Assembly: GCF_015355755.1 (NCBI RefSeq)
Contig: NZ_JACVEE010000002.1
Coordinates: forward strand, 1,674,001 to 1,738,000
Direction: 5' to 3'
DNA: 64,000 nucleotides
Source: Nocardia sp. XZ_19_385
GTDB lineage: Bacteria > Actinomycetota > Actinomycetes > Mycobacteriales > Mycobacteriaceae
The notes under the pieces: generated by a model
Told to the model about the DNA's origin: nothing
Seen by the model: only the letters and a program-made list of their open reading frames with translations
Database searches by the model: none
Shown: positions 34,269-42,326 of the stretch, one piece after another
How positions within the stretch are numbered: position 1 is the first letter of the stretch
Layout: every line of letters starts with the position of its first letter
Made by a program: the position numbers and the translations under genes

Positions 34269-36560
34269 CTACTTGCAGGTCTCGTCGGCCGCGTTGACGT
34301 GCTCCAGATCCGAGGGCAGCGCCACGGTTGTGGCGTTCGTCGCGGACGTGGTCGGCACGTTGGTGATCGAGTCGCCGACCGGCACGGGAGTGCGGATGGT
34401 GCCGGTGAAGTCCCTACCGAGGACCACCTCGATGATGCCCTCCAGTTCGGCGTCGGCCTCGAGGCTGGCGCCGGGCACCGCCGAGGCCACGGTCGCGGCC
34501 TCGGCCTCGTGACCCGGGGCGAACCGGACTTTGGTGGTCTGCGACCCACCCGTGAAGGTGGCGACGTTGTAGATATTGAAGCCCTGGTTGCCGAGCTTGT
34601 TCGACACCTGCAACGCCCGGCCCTGCACGTCGGAACCGTTGGAGACCAGCAGCGAGATGGTGTCGGGATCGACCGCGGTGTAGGTCGGCGGCGTGGCCGG
34701 GGTCGACGGGGCAGACGCGGGTTCGGCGGTCTTCTCGCCGGGCAGCGGACGATCTTCCCGGATCGCGCTGAAGATGGCCTTGATATCGGTTTCGCGCGGG
34801 ATCTCGTTGCCGTAGGAGGTGGTGCCCGCGGTGGGGATGGTCAGGAAGGTGACCGCTCCGGCTTCCATCTTCTGCAGCGAACGGCCCAGCGTCAGCAGAT
34901 CGTTCGGGGTGACCCCGTCGACGAAGGTGTGGTCCTTGAACGCGTTGACGAATTTGTTCAGCGTGGGGAAATCGAAGAGCACCTTGCTCGACATCGCTCC
35001 GCGGAGCAGAGATGCCATGAACCGCTGCTGCCGGCTGATCCGGTCGTAGTCGCTGCGCTCTTCGCCGTAGACGTGGCGGGCGCGCACATAGTTCAGTGCC
35101 GTCTCGCCGTTGACCCGCTGCTTGCCCCCCTTCTCCAGCACGGTGCCGAGGACGCCGTCGATGATCGGTTTGGGTGCGCAGACCTCGACGCCGCCGATCG
35201 TGTCGACCATGCTCTGGAAGCCGGCGAAGTCGATGCCGATGAAGTGGCCGATGCTCAGACCCGTCATCTTGCGGATCACGTTCACCAGGCACTTGGGGCC
35301 GGCCAGGGCGTAGACAGCGTTGAGCTTGTCGCCGATCGCCGAGGGGAAGGTCTCCTTGGTGTAATCGCCCTTGTCGTTGTCCCAGCCGTTGCACTGCGGC
35401 CGGGTCACGTCCAGGTCGCGCGGGAACGACACCGCGACAACACGTTTCCGATTCTTGGGAATGTGCACCAGCATGACCGTGTCGGCCCGGGCGCCTTCGG
35501 CGTCGTCGAGCGTGCCCGCGCCCATCCCGCCGTTCAGGCCGGCGCGGGTGTCGGTGCCGACGATCAGATAGTTCTCGTCGCCCAGTTGCAGGTCGGCGTT
35601 GACGACGTCGTGCGGGTTGTCGCCGAGGCCGGTGGCGACCTTGGTCAAGCTGTCGCCGGCCGAACGCACATAGCTCCAGCCGCCGCCGGTGATCAGCAGG
35701 ATCAGCACCGCGACCAGCGCGGCGCCGACGCGGCCGCTGGTCTGGAGCCGGCGGGTGCGCCGCTTCTTGCTCGCGGCCAGCCGGGACAGGGACGGGCTGC
35801 CAACTGTTTTGGGCGCGGCGGTTTTCGGTGCGGTCTTGGACTTTCCGGTGGTGGGCCAGGCTGCCTTGCCGGGTCGCTTCGACTTGGCGGGCTCCGGGTT
35901 TTCGGCCTCGGCGAGCGGGGCCATCACGTCGGTGACTTCTTCGGGCCGCTCGGGGCGCCGGGCTTTCCGCTTCGGTGCGGGCAGACCGGTCGCGGGAGTG
36001 CCCGCGATGTCGTCGACGACCGCGGAGGGACGCGCCGCGGCGCGCTGGCGGGAGGTGGCGGGCCGCGCGGTGTCGCCGGCGGGTGTGGCGGGCGGGTTGC
36101 CGGGGGTCCGGGCCGGGGCCTGGGGCACGGCCTTTGCGGGCTTGTCCGGACGTTGCGCGGAGGAAGCTGGACGGGGTGTGCGCGCGCTGGGGTGCGGCGC
36201 GGGGTCGGCGGCGCGTCCGGCGGATTCGACCGGGCGTGCGACGGATCCGGTCGATCGGGGCGCGGATTCCGGTGTGCGGTGCGCGCGCTCGGCGGGATGG
36301 GCGGGTGCGGTCTCCGCGCGGCGGGCGGCGCGTGCGCCACCTTCGGCGCGGCGCCGGCGGCCGCCGCGTTCGTTGTCGACCTTCTGAACGAGATCCTGAA
36401 CCGTCAGAGGTGCGGACCCGGATTCGGCCGCCGTGTCGGTGTGCCGGGCGCGACGGGACGTAGTGGAGCCGTCTCGTTCGGTGTAATCCGCCGTGGGATA
36501 GCGCTCCCACGGGGCGCGATCTCCGGGCCGTGGCGCTTGCCCGTGCCGATCGTCACCCAC
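34269..36560 (-). CDS. LytR-CpsA-Psr (LCP) cell-wall ligase
   Basis: A 763-aa type II membrane protein. Residues 1-270 are a disordered cytoplasmic region rich in Pro, Ala and Arg. One helix follows (VGAALVAVLILLITGGGWSYV). The LCP domain (about 310-560) carries the Arg/Asp residues of VSFPRDLDV, RADTVMLVHI and YDRISRQQRFM. A LytR_C domain follows (TISLLVSNGSDVQGRALQV). Such enzymes attach arabinogalactan or other glycopolymers to peptidoglycan; Rv0822c is the positional homologue. GTG 36560 has AAGCGAGG about 8 nt upstream; TTG 36563 is possible. Confidence 0.92.
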   Translation of the reverse strand: MGDDRHGQAPRPGDRAPWERYPTADYTERDGSTTSRRARHTDTAAESGSAPLTVQDLVQKVDNERGGRRRRAEGGARAARRAETAPAHPAERAHRTPESAPRSTGSVARPVESAGRAADPAPHPSARTPRPASSAQRPDKPAKAVPQAPARTPGNPPATPAGDTARPATSRQRAAARPSAVVDDIAGTPATGLPAPKRKARRPERPEEVTDVMAPLAEAENPEPAKSKRPGKAAWPTTGKSKTAPKTAAPKTVGSPSLSRLAASKKRRTRRLQTSGRVGAALVAVLILLITGGGWSYVRSAGDSLTKVATGLGDNPHDVVNADLQLGDENYLIVGTDTRAGLNGGMGAGTLDDAEGARADTVMLVHIPKNRKRVVAVSFPRDLDVTRPQCNGWDNDKGDYTKETFPSAIGDKLNAVYALAGPKCLVNVIRKMTGLSIGHFIGIDFAGFQSMVDTIGGVEVCAPKPIIDGVLGTVLEKGGKQRVNGETALNYVRARHVYGEERSDYDRISRQQRFMASLLRGAMSSKVLFDFPTLNKFVNAFKDHTFVDGVTPNDLLTLGRSLQKMEAGAVTFLTIPTAGTTSYGNEIPRETDIKAIFSAIREDRPLPGEKTAEPASAPSTPATPPTYTAVDPDTISLLVSNGSDVQGRALQVSNKLGNQGFNIYNVATFTGGSQTTKVRFAPGHEAEAATVASAVPGASLEADAELEGIIEVVLGRDFTGTIRTPVPVGDSITNVPTTSATNATTVALPSDLEHVNAADETCK

Positions 36561-36876
36561 CAACGAACCTCGCTTTTCGTCTTCGCCGTCGTCCGGGTCG
36601 AGCTCGACCCGGCATGACCGATTCCGCCAATGATAACGATTCCGCCACAGCGAGCCAGCCGAGTACGAAATCGAAGACGCCGCAATGCTGTTACCCGGTT
36701 CGCCGCCGTTCGTTTGCTGAATATTAGCGATCGGCCGAGTGATATCTCCGATGCTGAGGCGTAGCCACGGGCTCGAGTTTGCTGGAACAACTACCCCTGG
36801 CCAGAGTGCTACCGGATGGACAGACCGCCCATTCGGTACCTAGGTGTGATCTGCCCGACAGTGCAATACCGCTCGG
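36561..36876. other. Intergenic region with an 11-bp direct repeat upstream of the LCP gene
   Basis: About 316 bp without a convincing gene. CGATTCCGCCA occurs at 36619-36629 and 36637-36647, an 18-bp period. Such direct repeats can be sites for response regulators. The LCP promoter must lie in this stretch. No other clear structure is seen. Confidence 0.4.
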
Positions 36877-38028
36877 TCAGCCGCCGCTGTGCATGACGTC
36901 GGCGGCGGTCGGGACGGTGTCGTCCTCCGGGTCGTCGAGCCAGCCCTCGGGCAGCGCGACCTTGGCCTGCGGCGACCCCTGTCTACCGCGCGGGCCGGTG
37001 GCCTCGGTCGGGAACGGGATGTCGGGCGGTAGTTGCGCGATCAGGTCTTCCAGCTGGGTGAGGCTGGAGACGGTGGCGAACTCGCGGCGCAGCTGGGAGC
37101 CGACCGGGAAGCCCATCAGGTACCAGGCCATGTGCTTGCGGATATCGCGCATCGCCTTGTCGGCGCCGTCGTGCTCGACGAGCAGGCGGGTATGCCGGTA
37201 CAGCACCTCACCGACCTTGCCCAGGGTGGGGCCCGTCGGGATGGGCTCACCGCGCAGGGCGGCGCTCAGCTCGGCGAACAGCCAGGGCCGGCCCAGGCAA
37301 CCGCGGCCGACGACCACACCGTCGCAGCCGGTCTGATCCCGCATGAGCAGCGCGTCCGCGGCGGAGAAGATGTCGCCGTTGCCGAGTACCGGAATGGTGG
37401 TGACGGCTTCCTTGAGGCGGGCGATCGCGGACCAGTCCGCGGTGCCCGAATACAGCTGTGAGGCGGTGCGGGCGTGCAGCGCGACCGCGGCGGCGCCTTC
37501 GGCCTCCGCGATCCGGCCGGTGTCGAGGTAGGTGTGGTGCTCGTCGTCGATGCCGATCCGGAACTTGAATGTCACTGGGACACCGGCGGGTTCGGCGGCC
37601 TTGACCATCTCCCGCACGATGTTGGCGAACAGCCGGCGCTTGTAGGGCAGCGCGGAACCGCCGCCGAGCCGGGTCACCTTCTTGACCGGGCAACCCAGAT
37701 TGAGATCGATGTGGTCGGCCCAGCCTTCGCCGACGATGATCCGCACGGCCTCGCCGAGGGTCACCGGATCGACGCCGTAGAGCTGCATCGAGCGCGGATG
37801 TTCATCGGCGTCGAAGGACATCATGTGCAGCGTCTTCTCGTTGCGTTCCACCACCGCGCGGGCGGTGATCATCTCGCACACGTAGATGGAGGTGGAGCTG
37901 CCGAACTCGCGGCACAGCCTGCGGAACGCTCGATTGGTGATGCCCGCCATCGGCGCGAGCACCACCGGCGGATCGACCGGATACGGCCCGATCGCCAGCT
38001 TGGTCTCCGCTTCAGCAGTCACAGTCAC
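36877..38028 (-). CDS. dusB: tRNA-dihydrouridine synthase DusB
   Basis: A 383-aa FMN enzyme that reduces uridines in the tRNA D-loop using NADPH. Motifs are APMAGITNRAFR, the catalytic-Cys region DLNLGCPVKKVTRLGGGSAL, LHARTASQLYSGTADW, GNGDI and VGRGCLGRPWLF. The C-terminal 45 residues are an extra proline-rich tail. The GTG start is used. The Rv0823c homologue has the same neighbours. Confidence 0.94.
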   Translation of the reverse strand: MTVTAEAETKLAIGPYPVDPPVVLAPMAGITNRAFRRLCREFGSSTSIYVCEMITARAVVERNEKTLHMMSFDADEHPRSMQLYGVDPVTLGEAVRIIVGEGWADHIDLNLGCPVKKVTRLGGGSALPYKRRLFANIVREMVKAAEPAGVPVTFKFRIGIDDEHHTYLDTGRIAEAEGAAAVALHARTASQLYSGTADWSAIARLKEAVTTIPVLGNGDIFSAADALLMRDQTGCDGVVVGRGCLGRPWLFAELSAALRGEPIPTGPTLGKVGEVLYRHTRLLVEHDGADKAMRDIRKHMAWYLMGFPVGSQLRREFATVSSLTQLEDLIAQLPPDIPFPTEATGPRGRQGSPQAKVALPEGWLDDPEDDTVPTAADVMHSGG

Positions 38029-38166
38029 ACCGTCCAGTGTCTCAAATGGTGATCGGCCTGGCCGAATGCCATCGGTGTGGTTCCCGGGGGCCCAAAGTGC
38101 CCCCAGGTGACCTCAGTAGCCTGTACCTGGGACATTGCGCACGGAACACCCATCGGAGAGGACCCA

Positions 38167-38808
38167 ATGGCAGACAACGAAGCCGACCAGACGGTGAAGC
38201 TGGACAAGCAGAACAGCGCCGGCCCGGCCCCGGAAGCCGCGCCCGTCTCCGGCGCCGCGCACCCCGCTCCGGCCCGGCAGTCCGGCGCCACGGTGTCGCT
38301 GCCGGTGTCCTCGGTCCTGATGGGTGCTGTAGCCACCCTCTTCTTGGTGCTGGCCGCTGTATTCGGGTTCCTGTGGATCTCGGCCAAGGGCGATCTGGAC
38401 GAGAAGAACGCCCAGGCCGCCGACGATCGGCATGCCGAACAGATCGCCACCGATTACGCGGTCGGCGCGGCCACGGTCAACTATCAGGACATCAATGCCT
38501 GGGTCGCCAAGCTGAAAGCCAATACGACCCCGCAGCTGGCCAACAAATTCGATGCGACCGCGCCGAAACTCGAACAGATCCTGGTCCCGTTGAAGTGGAC
38601 CTCGACCGCGACGCCGATCACCGCCAAGGTGATCTCCGACGACAATGGCGTCTACAAGGTGAACGTATTCGTCAACGTCTCCTCGACTAATGCGCAGAGT
38701 CCCGAGGGCGCACAAACCACGGTCACCTACAACGTGACTCTGGACCAGAAGTCGGATTGGAAGATCACCGATGTGGGTGGCGTGGACGGCGCATTGCCGT
38801 TGAAGTGA
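38167..38808 (+). CDS. Mce-associated-like single-pass membrane protein
   Basis: A 213-aa protein. A polar, Ala/Pro-rich N-terminus (about 45 residues) is followed by one helix (SVLMGAVATLFLVLAAVFGFLWI) and an extracytoplasmic alpha/beta domain resembling Mce-associated proteins (ATDYAVGAATVNYQDINAWVAKLK then a strand-rich part). Such proteins stabilise Mce lipid importers, but no mce operon is nearby. GGAGAGG precedes the ATG. TAGCCT at 38117-38122 could be the -10. A hairpin GGGGGC/GCCCCC lies at 38086-38104. Confidence 0.65.
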   Translation: MADNEADQTVKLDKQNSAGPAPEAAPVSGAAHPAPARQSGATVSLPVSSVLMGAVATLFLVLAAVFGFLWISAKGDLDEKNAQAADDRHAEQIATDYAVGAATVNYQDINAWVAKLKANTTPQLANKFDATAPKLEQILVPLKWTSTATPITAKVISDDNGVYKVNVFVNVSSTNAQSPEGAQTTVTYNVTLDQKSDWKITDVGGVDGALPLK

Positions 38809-38857
38809 TCTTCGAGGTTGAAGCAATAACCTCGTCGCGGCGTTAATGGATTGACGA

Positions 38858-38890
38858 ACGAGCCGCCCCGGAGAATCCGGGGCGGCTCGT
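38858..38890. terminator. Bidirectional terminator between the Mce-like gene and desA
   Basis: ACGAGCCGCCCCGGA (38858-38872) and its exact reverse complement (38876-38890) form a 15-bp stem with a GAA loop, followed by TTCGTATT. Confidence 0.88.
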
Positions 38891-38924
38891 TTCGTATTCG
38901 ATTGTGTTGCTGGGAGCGGGCTTT

Positions 38925-39893
38925 TCAGCTCCGTGCGCCGGACTCCACGAGTTCGCGCTTCTTGGCCTCGCGGGCCAGCATGCGGTCGCGCTGTTCCTCG
39001 AACTTGATGACGTCGCCGGCCAGCTTCTCCAGGAACAGTCCCAGGCGCTCGCGCACTTCCTCACCGCGTGCGGTGAAGTCGGTGCGCTCGAAGATGTTCC
39101 ACTTCTTCAGCACCGGCTGCACCACTTCCTCGAGGTGCTGGCGCAGGTCGTAGATGCCGTGCTTGGCCATCAGCACGCCGTTGCGGCGGAAGTTGGGCAT
39201 ACCCGCGCCCGGCATCTGGAAGTTCTCCAGGATCAGGGTGATCGCCTCGATGGTCTGGTCAGGGCTCAGATCCAGGGCGGCGCCGCACATGTTGCGGTAG
39301 AAGATCATGTGCAGGTTCTCGTCGGCGGCGACGCGCTGCAGCATGCGGTCGGCGATCGGGTCGTCACAGACCCGGCCGGTGTTGCGGTGGCTGACCCGGG
39401 TGGCCAGTTCCTGGAACGTCACGTACGCGACGGAGTACAGGAAGCCGGCGTCGACCTCGGCGGGGGAGGCGAATCCGTTGGTCATGTGGATCATCCGGGC
39501 CTGTTCCAGCGCGACCGGATCGACGCCGCGGGTGACCACCAGGTAGTCGCGCATCACGATGCCGTGCCGGTTCTCCTCGGCGGTCCAGCGACCGACCCAG
39601 GTGCCCCAGGCGCCGTCCATGGAGAAGTTCTCGGCGATCTCGCGGTGGTAGGACGGAAGGTTGTCCTCGGTGAGCAGATTCGTGATCATGGCCGCTTTCG
39701 CGACCTCGTTCAGCTGGGACTGCTCCGGATCCCAATCCACCCCGCCGAGTGCCGCGAAGTTGCGGCCTTCATCCCACGGGACATAGTCGTGCGGATGCCA
39801 TTCCTTTGCCAGGGAGAGGTGCCGGTTGACGTTTTCTTCGGCAACCGGCTCCAACTCCGTGAGCAGCTCGAGTTGAGTCAGATCCCTTGCCAT
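38925..39893 (-). CDS. Acyl-ACP desaturase (DesA1-like)
   Basis: A 322-aa soluble di-iron enzyme that introduces a double bond into acyl-ACP, in mycobacteria needed for mycolic acid synthesis. The iron ligands lie in TAEENRHG and ADENLHM (two ExxH motifs). The start MARDLTQLELLTELEPVAEE is typical. ATG 39893 is chosen because AAGGG lies 7 nt upstream. It corresponds to Rv0824c. A strong promoter with two dyads is found about 70 bp upstream. Confidence 0.93.
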   Translation of the reverse strand: MARDLTQLELLTELEPVAEENVNRHLSLAKEWHPHDYVPWDEGRNFAALGGVDWDPEQSQLNEVAKAAMITNLLTEDNLPSYHREIAENFSMDGAWGTWVGRWTAEENRHGIVMRDYLVVTRGVDPVALEQARMIHMTNGFASPAEVDAGFLYSVAYVTFQELATRVSHRNTGRVCDDPIADRMLQRVAADENLHMIFYRNMCGAALDLSPDQTIEAITLILENFQMPGAGMPNFRRNGVLMAKHGIYDLRQHLEEVVQPVLKKWNIFERTDFTARGEEVRERLGLFLEKLAGDVIKFEEQRDRMLAREAKKRELVESGARS

Positions 39894-39962
39894 GTAATAG
39901 CCCTTCATGAGTGCGTCCACGCTTGCAGGTCTTCCCCGAGTAGACCATGCCGATGCGGCCAT

Positions 39963-39997
39963 ACCTTACGGCACCGTAGGTGTGATGCGAAACGCAT
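39963..39997 (-). promoter_or_regulatory. desA promoter with two overlapping dyads
   Basis: On the minus strand a -35 TTCGCA (39986-39991), 17-bp spacer and -10 TAAGGT (39963-39968) are seen. ATGCG-AAA-CGCAT (39985-39997) covers the -35 and TACGG-CA-CCGTA (39967-39978) covers the spacer and part of the -10. This fits repression by a fatty-acid-responsive TetR-like protein such as MadR, which controls desA genes in mycobacteria; the link is inferred. Confidence 0.6.
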
Positions 39998-40248
39998 ACA
40001 CCTGACAAATCGAGCCCGGTGATGCACCTCATACGACATCGTCGGCGTACCGCGTGAGCCCGAGTGTATGCCTCCACGGTGAATTCCCCGGTGGCACCGG
40101 ATCGAGCCTTGCGGGCATCGGGTGGTCTATCGGCGCGCACCGGAAGTTGTTAGCGCGCCGGGTGTGGCGCGTGCTGTGGACGGCTCCCCGGCAGGCGCGG
40201 CGAGAGCTTCGCGGTGCCGAGATCGGCTGTCCGGACCAGGAAACGAGT

Positions 40249-40277
40249 CAGGCGCCCGGTGGGATACCGGGCGCCTG
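40249..40277 (-). terminator. Terminator of tRNA-Lys
   Basis: CAGGCGCCCGGT (40249-40260) and its exact reverse complement (40266-40277) form a 12-bp stem with a GGGAT loop, 6 nt beyond the tRNA 3' end. The 250 bp between this and the desA promoter show no gene. Confidence 0.8.
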
Positions 40278-40283
40278 CGGGAG

Positions 40284-40356
40284 TGCCCCCAGTAGGGCTC
40301 GAACCTACGACCTGCGGATTAAAAGTCCGTAGCTCTACCAACTGAGCTATAGGGGC
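40284..40356 (-). tRNA. tRNA-Lys (TTT)
   Basis: A 73-nt cloverleaf on the minus strand. Acceptor stem GCCCCTA pairs with TGGGGGC (one G-T pair); the anticodon loop is CTTTTAA (TTT) and the T-arm GGTTCGAGCC. CCA is not encoded. Confidence 0.95.
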
Positions 40357-40828
40357 GCGAGGGGCAGTGTAATAGGCGTGGGGCGGAACCCATAACCGGG
40401 GGAGTGGTCGGGTTCGGTTGCGGCGCGGGCCGGCGGGGCGCCCGCACGGTGCGGGGTAACGCCCGGGCCGGTCGTAACGATCTTGGCGGTAACTGGTTGC
40501 CCCCCAGCTTTGTTCATTCCCGCAAGTCCGGGATATCATCGAAAGATGTTGTGCACCAAAGGCTTTGAAGCCGTTGGGGGTGTGGAGACGAAGTCCGGGG
40601 GCGGATGGCTGGAACGCGCGGCGCAGGCGCGCGTGGCTCGGGCCGGCGGGGACCGCGTCGGCCGGTTCGAATGAACAGCGCTGCGGCGCTGGCGAATTGG
40701 GACACCAGCGGCACCGGCCCTGAGGTTTGCGGATCATTTGCTGTAACGCTAACTTCGGCATCCTGGCTATCTGACTCTTCAGTTTGCCGCGTGTCGGATG
40801 TCGATTCCAGGTACCGTTACGCATTGGT

Positions 40829-40871
40829 GAATTCCGGACGAATCGTCGGCGCGGCCGGTGGTCCGGAATTC
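40829..40871. repeat. Inverted repeat GAATTCCGGAC/GTCCGGAATTC
   Basis: Perfect 11-bp arms at 40829-40839 and 40861-40871 with a 21-nt loop, in the empty region. Role unknown. Confidence 0.6.
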
Positions 40872-40971
40872 GGCTTATCGTTGTTGTGCCCCAACGTGTC
40901 GCGACTGGTACGCACCAATCGCGGCCAGTCGCAAGCGACGCCGCAGGAGGCTGATCCGAGAAGAAGGCGAA

Positions 40972-41003
40972 CCCGGGTGCGCACCCCCTGCAGCGCACCC
41001 GGG
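40972..41003. terminator. Possible terminator hairpin CCCGGGTGCGC/GCGCACCCGGG
   Basis: Perfect 11-bp arms (40972-40982 and 40993-41003) with a 10-nt loop. It may end a short unrecognised transcript or block read-through toward the regulator gene; no U-tract is present. Confidence 0.5.
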
Positions 41004-41078
41004 CAGGAAAACTATACCAGCTGGTGTGTTTCAGGTTTTCGACAAGTTTTCATACCAAAAGTTTGAAACCTGGGCGAT

Positions 41079-41088
41079 AAACCGGTTT
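41079..41088. promoter_or_regulatory. ARE-like palindrome upstream of the GBL-receptor-like gene
   Basis: AAACCGGTTT followed by GA matches the core of autoregulatory elements bound by ScbR/ArpA-type receptors (ACCGGTTTG). A degenerate second copy (ATACCAAAAGTTTG) lies 20 bp upstream at 41052-41065. This suggests autoregulation. The match is by eye. Confidence 0.5.
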
Positions 41089-41182
41089 GAAGTATTGAAA
41101 AATCCCATAACTTCGCGCCAAGGGTCCGTTCCATTTCGGGGGGTTCGATTGGCGGCGATAAGGCTTCGGAGGCGTTTCGAGC

Positions 41183-41848
41183 ATGGCACGGCAGCAAGAG
41201 CGGGCCCGCCGGACACGTGCGGCGATAATCAGGTCCGCCGCCGTTGAGTTCGGGAAGAGCGGCTATGCCGCTGCATCGCTCAACCGCATATTGGAAGGTT
41301 CCCGCGCGACCAAAGGCGCCATGTACTTCCATTTCGATTCCAAGGAAGACCTGGCGCGTGCGGTCCTGGAGACGGCGGTGGAGCGTTATCGCGCCTCCGC
41401 CGAACGTTGGCTCGCACGAACAGATCTCGGTCCCCTCGACACCCTGCACGGGATGATCGACGAGATGGCGCTGCGACTCGAGCACGACATCATCGTGCAA
41501 GCCGAGAATCGGCTCATCATCGAACCGGACTTCTACCGGGACGTGCAGTCCGGTGGCGGCCGCATCCTGGCCCGGGCGACTCGCACCCTCGCGGTGCGGG
41601 CCATCGAGCACGGGCAGCTACGCACCGACGCCGACCCGGACCGGTTCACCCGCACCCTCACCGCCGCCCTGGCCGGCCAGCGCTGGCTGGTCGATACCCT
41701 CGGTGGCGGTGTTGATCTGCGGGCTCGGTTCGCCGAAGCGCTGGAGGTGATCGTCGAGTCGATGGCCACTCCGGAGTGGACCGAGAAGTTCCGCGCCGAC
41801 GGCTGGCGTGCCTCCGCGCGGCTCGAAGAGCTCGGATTGGCGCTCTGA
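41183..41848 (+). CDS. TetR-family regulator of the gamma-butyrolactone-receptor (ScbR/ArpA) type
   Basis: A 221-aa regulator. The HTH segment (ILEGSRATKGAMYFHFDSKEDLARAVLE) and the start RQQERARRTRAAIIRSAAVEFG match GBL receptors rather than average TetR proteins. The C-terminal ligand domain carries a Trp in the expected region (AGQRWLVDTLGGG), often lining the lactone pocket. Such proteins bind AREs and release on binding a small signal, in Streptomyces controlling antibiotics and sporulation. No signal synthase gene is in the window, so it could be a pseudo-receptor. GGAGG lies about 11 nt before the ATG. Confidence 0.75.
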   Translation: MARQQERARRTRAAIIRSAAVEFGKSGYAAASLNRILEGSRATKGAMYFHFDSKEDLARAVLETAVERYRASAERWLARTDLGPLDTLHGMIDEMALRLEHDIIVQAENRLIIEPDFYRDVQSGGGRILARATRTLAVRAIEHGQLRTDADPDRFTRTLTAALAGQRWLVDTLGGGVDLRARFAEALEVIVESMATPEWTEKFRADGWRASARLEELGLAL

Positions 41849-41949
41849 CCAGCCGATTTGGAACTCTCACACGGCCTGTCATAAGCTATGCGAGCTCCCA
41901 ACGGAACGCAACACACCGTTGAAAGCCGGTCTGGAGTAATCCAGGACGA

Positions 41950-42022
41950 GCCCCCTTCGTCTAGCGGCCTAGGACGCCGCCCTTTCAAGGCGGTAGCGCG
42001 GGTTCGAATCCCGTAGGGGGTA
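41950..42022 (+). tRNA. tRNA-Glu (TTC)
   Basis: A 73-nt cloverleaf. Acceptor GCCCCCT pairs with AGGGGGT (first pair G-T), anticodon loop CTTTCAA (TTC), T-arm GGTTCGAATCC. CCA is not encoded. Confidence 0.95.
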
Positions 42023-42051
42023 CGGTCTTCGGACTGTTGGTAGCACAGTAA

Positions 42052-42125
42052 GGCCCTGTGGCGCAGTTGGTTAGCGCGCCGCCCTGTCACGGCGGAGGTC
42101 GCGGGTTCGAGTCCCGTCAGGGTCG
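42052..42125 (+). tRNA. tRNA-Asp (GTC)
   Basis: A 74-nt cloverleaf. Acceptor GGCCCTG pairs with CAGGGTC, anticodon loop CTGTCAC (GTC), discriminator G73. It lies 29 bp after tRNA-Glu, probably in one transcript. Confidence 0.95.
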
Positions 42126-42135
42126 CAAGTGTGTG

Positions 42136-42157
42136 AACGCCGGAGTAATCCGGCGTT
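42136..42157 (+). terminator. Terminator after tRNA-Glu/tRNA-Asp
   Basis: AACGCCGGA and TCCGGCGTT form a 9-bp stem with a GTAA loop, followed by TCGC. Confidence 0.7.
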
Positions 42158-42192
42158 TCGCATTAAGCATGGCATTCGTTCCGGGTGCCTGC

Positions 42193-42269
42193 GGCCAGGT
42201 AGCTCAGTTGGTACGAGCGACCGCCTGAAAAGCGGTAGGTCGCCGGTTCGATCCCGGCTCTGGCCACCA
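42193..42269 (+). tRNA. tRNA-Phe (GAA), CCA encoded
   Basis: Acceptor GGCCAGG pairs with CTGGCC-type 3' strand, anticodon loop CTGAAAA (GAA), T-arm GGTTCGATCC. Unlike its neighbours it has an encoded CCA (42267-42269). Confidence 0.93.
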
Positions 42270-42270
42270 C

Positions 42271-42308
42271 AATCCCTCTGATCCATTCTGGGTCGGAGGG
42301 ATTTTTTT
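42271..42308 (+). terminator. Strong terminator after tRNA-Phe
   Basis: AATCCCTC and GAGGGATT, extended inward by GATCC/GGGTC, end in a run of seven T. It is the most typical rho-independent terminator of the window. Confidence 0.9.
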
Positions 42309-42326
42309 GCGTCTATACCCGTCTGG

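Larger units (their letters stand above)
40357..41182. other. 826-bp region without a convincing gene
   Basis: Short ORFs are present in several frames, but none has a good start, codon bias or recognisable domain. The region holds two perfect 11-bp inverted repeats, an AT-rich stretch (about 41020-41110) unlike the surrounding GC level, and an ARE-like palindrome. It may contain promoters of the downstream regulator and an unknown small RNA. Confidence 0.45.

Noticed and set aside
34251..36617. Long plus-strand frame opposite the LCP gene
   Set aside because: Antisense to a well-supported LCP ligase; repetitive Gly/Arg content with no domain.
36404..36790. Minus-strand ORF overlapping the LCP 5' end
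   Set aside because: Out of frame with the LCP gene and Arg-rich without a domain; a shadow frame that would occupy the LCP promoter.
40605..41066. 153-codon plus-strand frame in the region after tRNA-Lys
   Set aside because: No ribosome-binding site, no recognisable domain, and it runs through a perfect hairpin and into the AT-rich regulatory stretch.
40284..42269. tRNA cluster as an integration site of a mobile element
   Set aside because: No integrase, transposase or duplicated tRNA end was found in or around the region.
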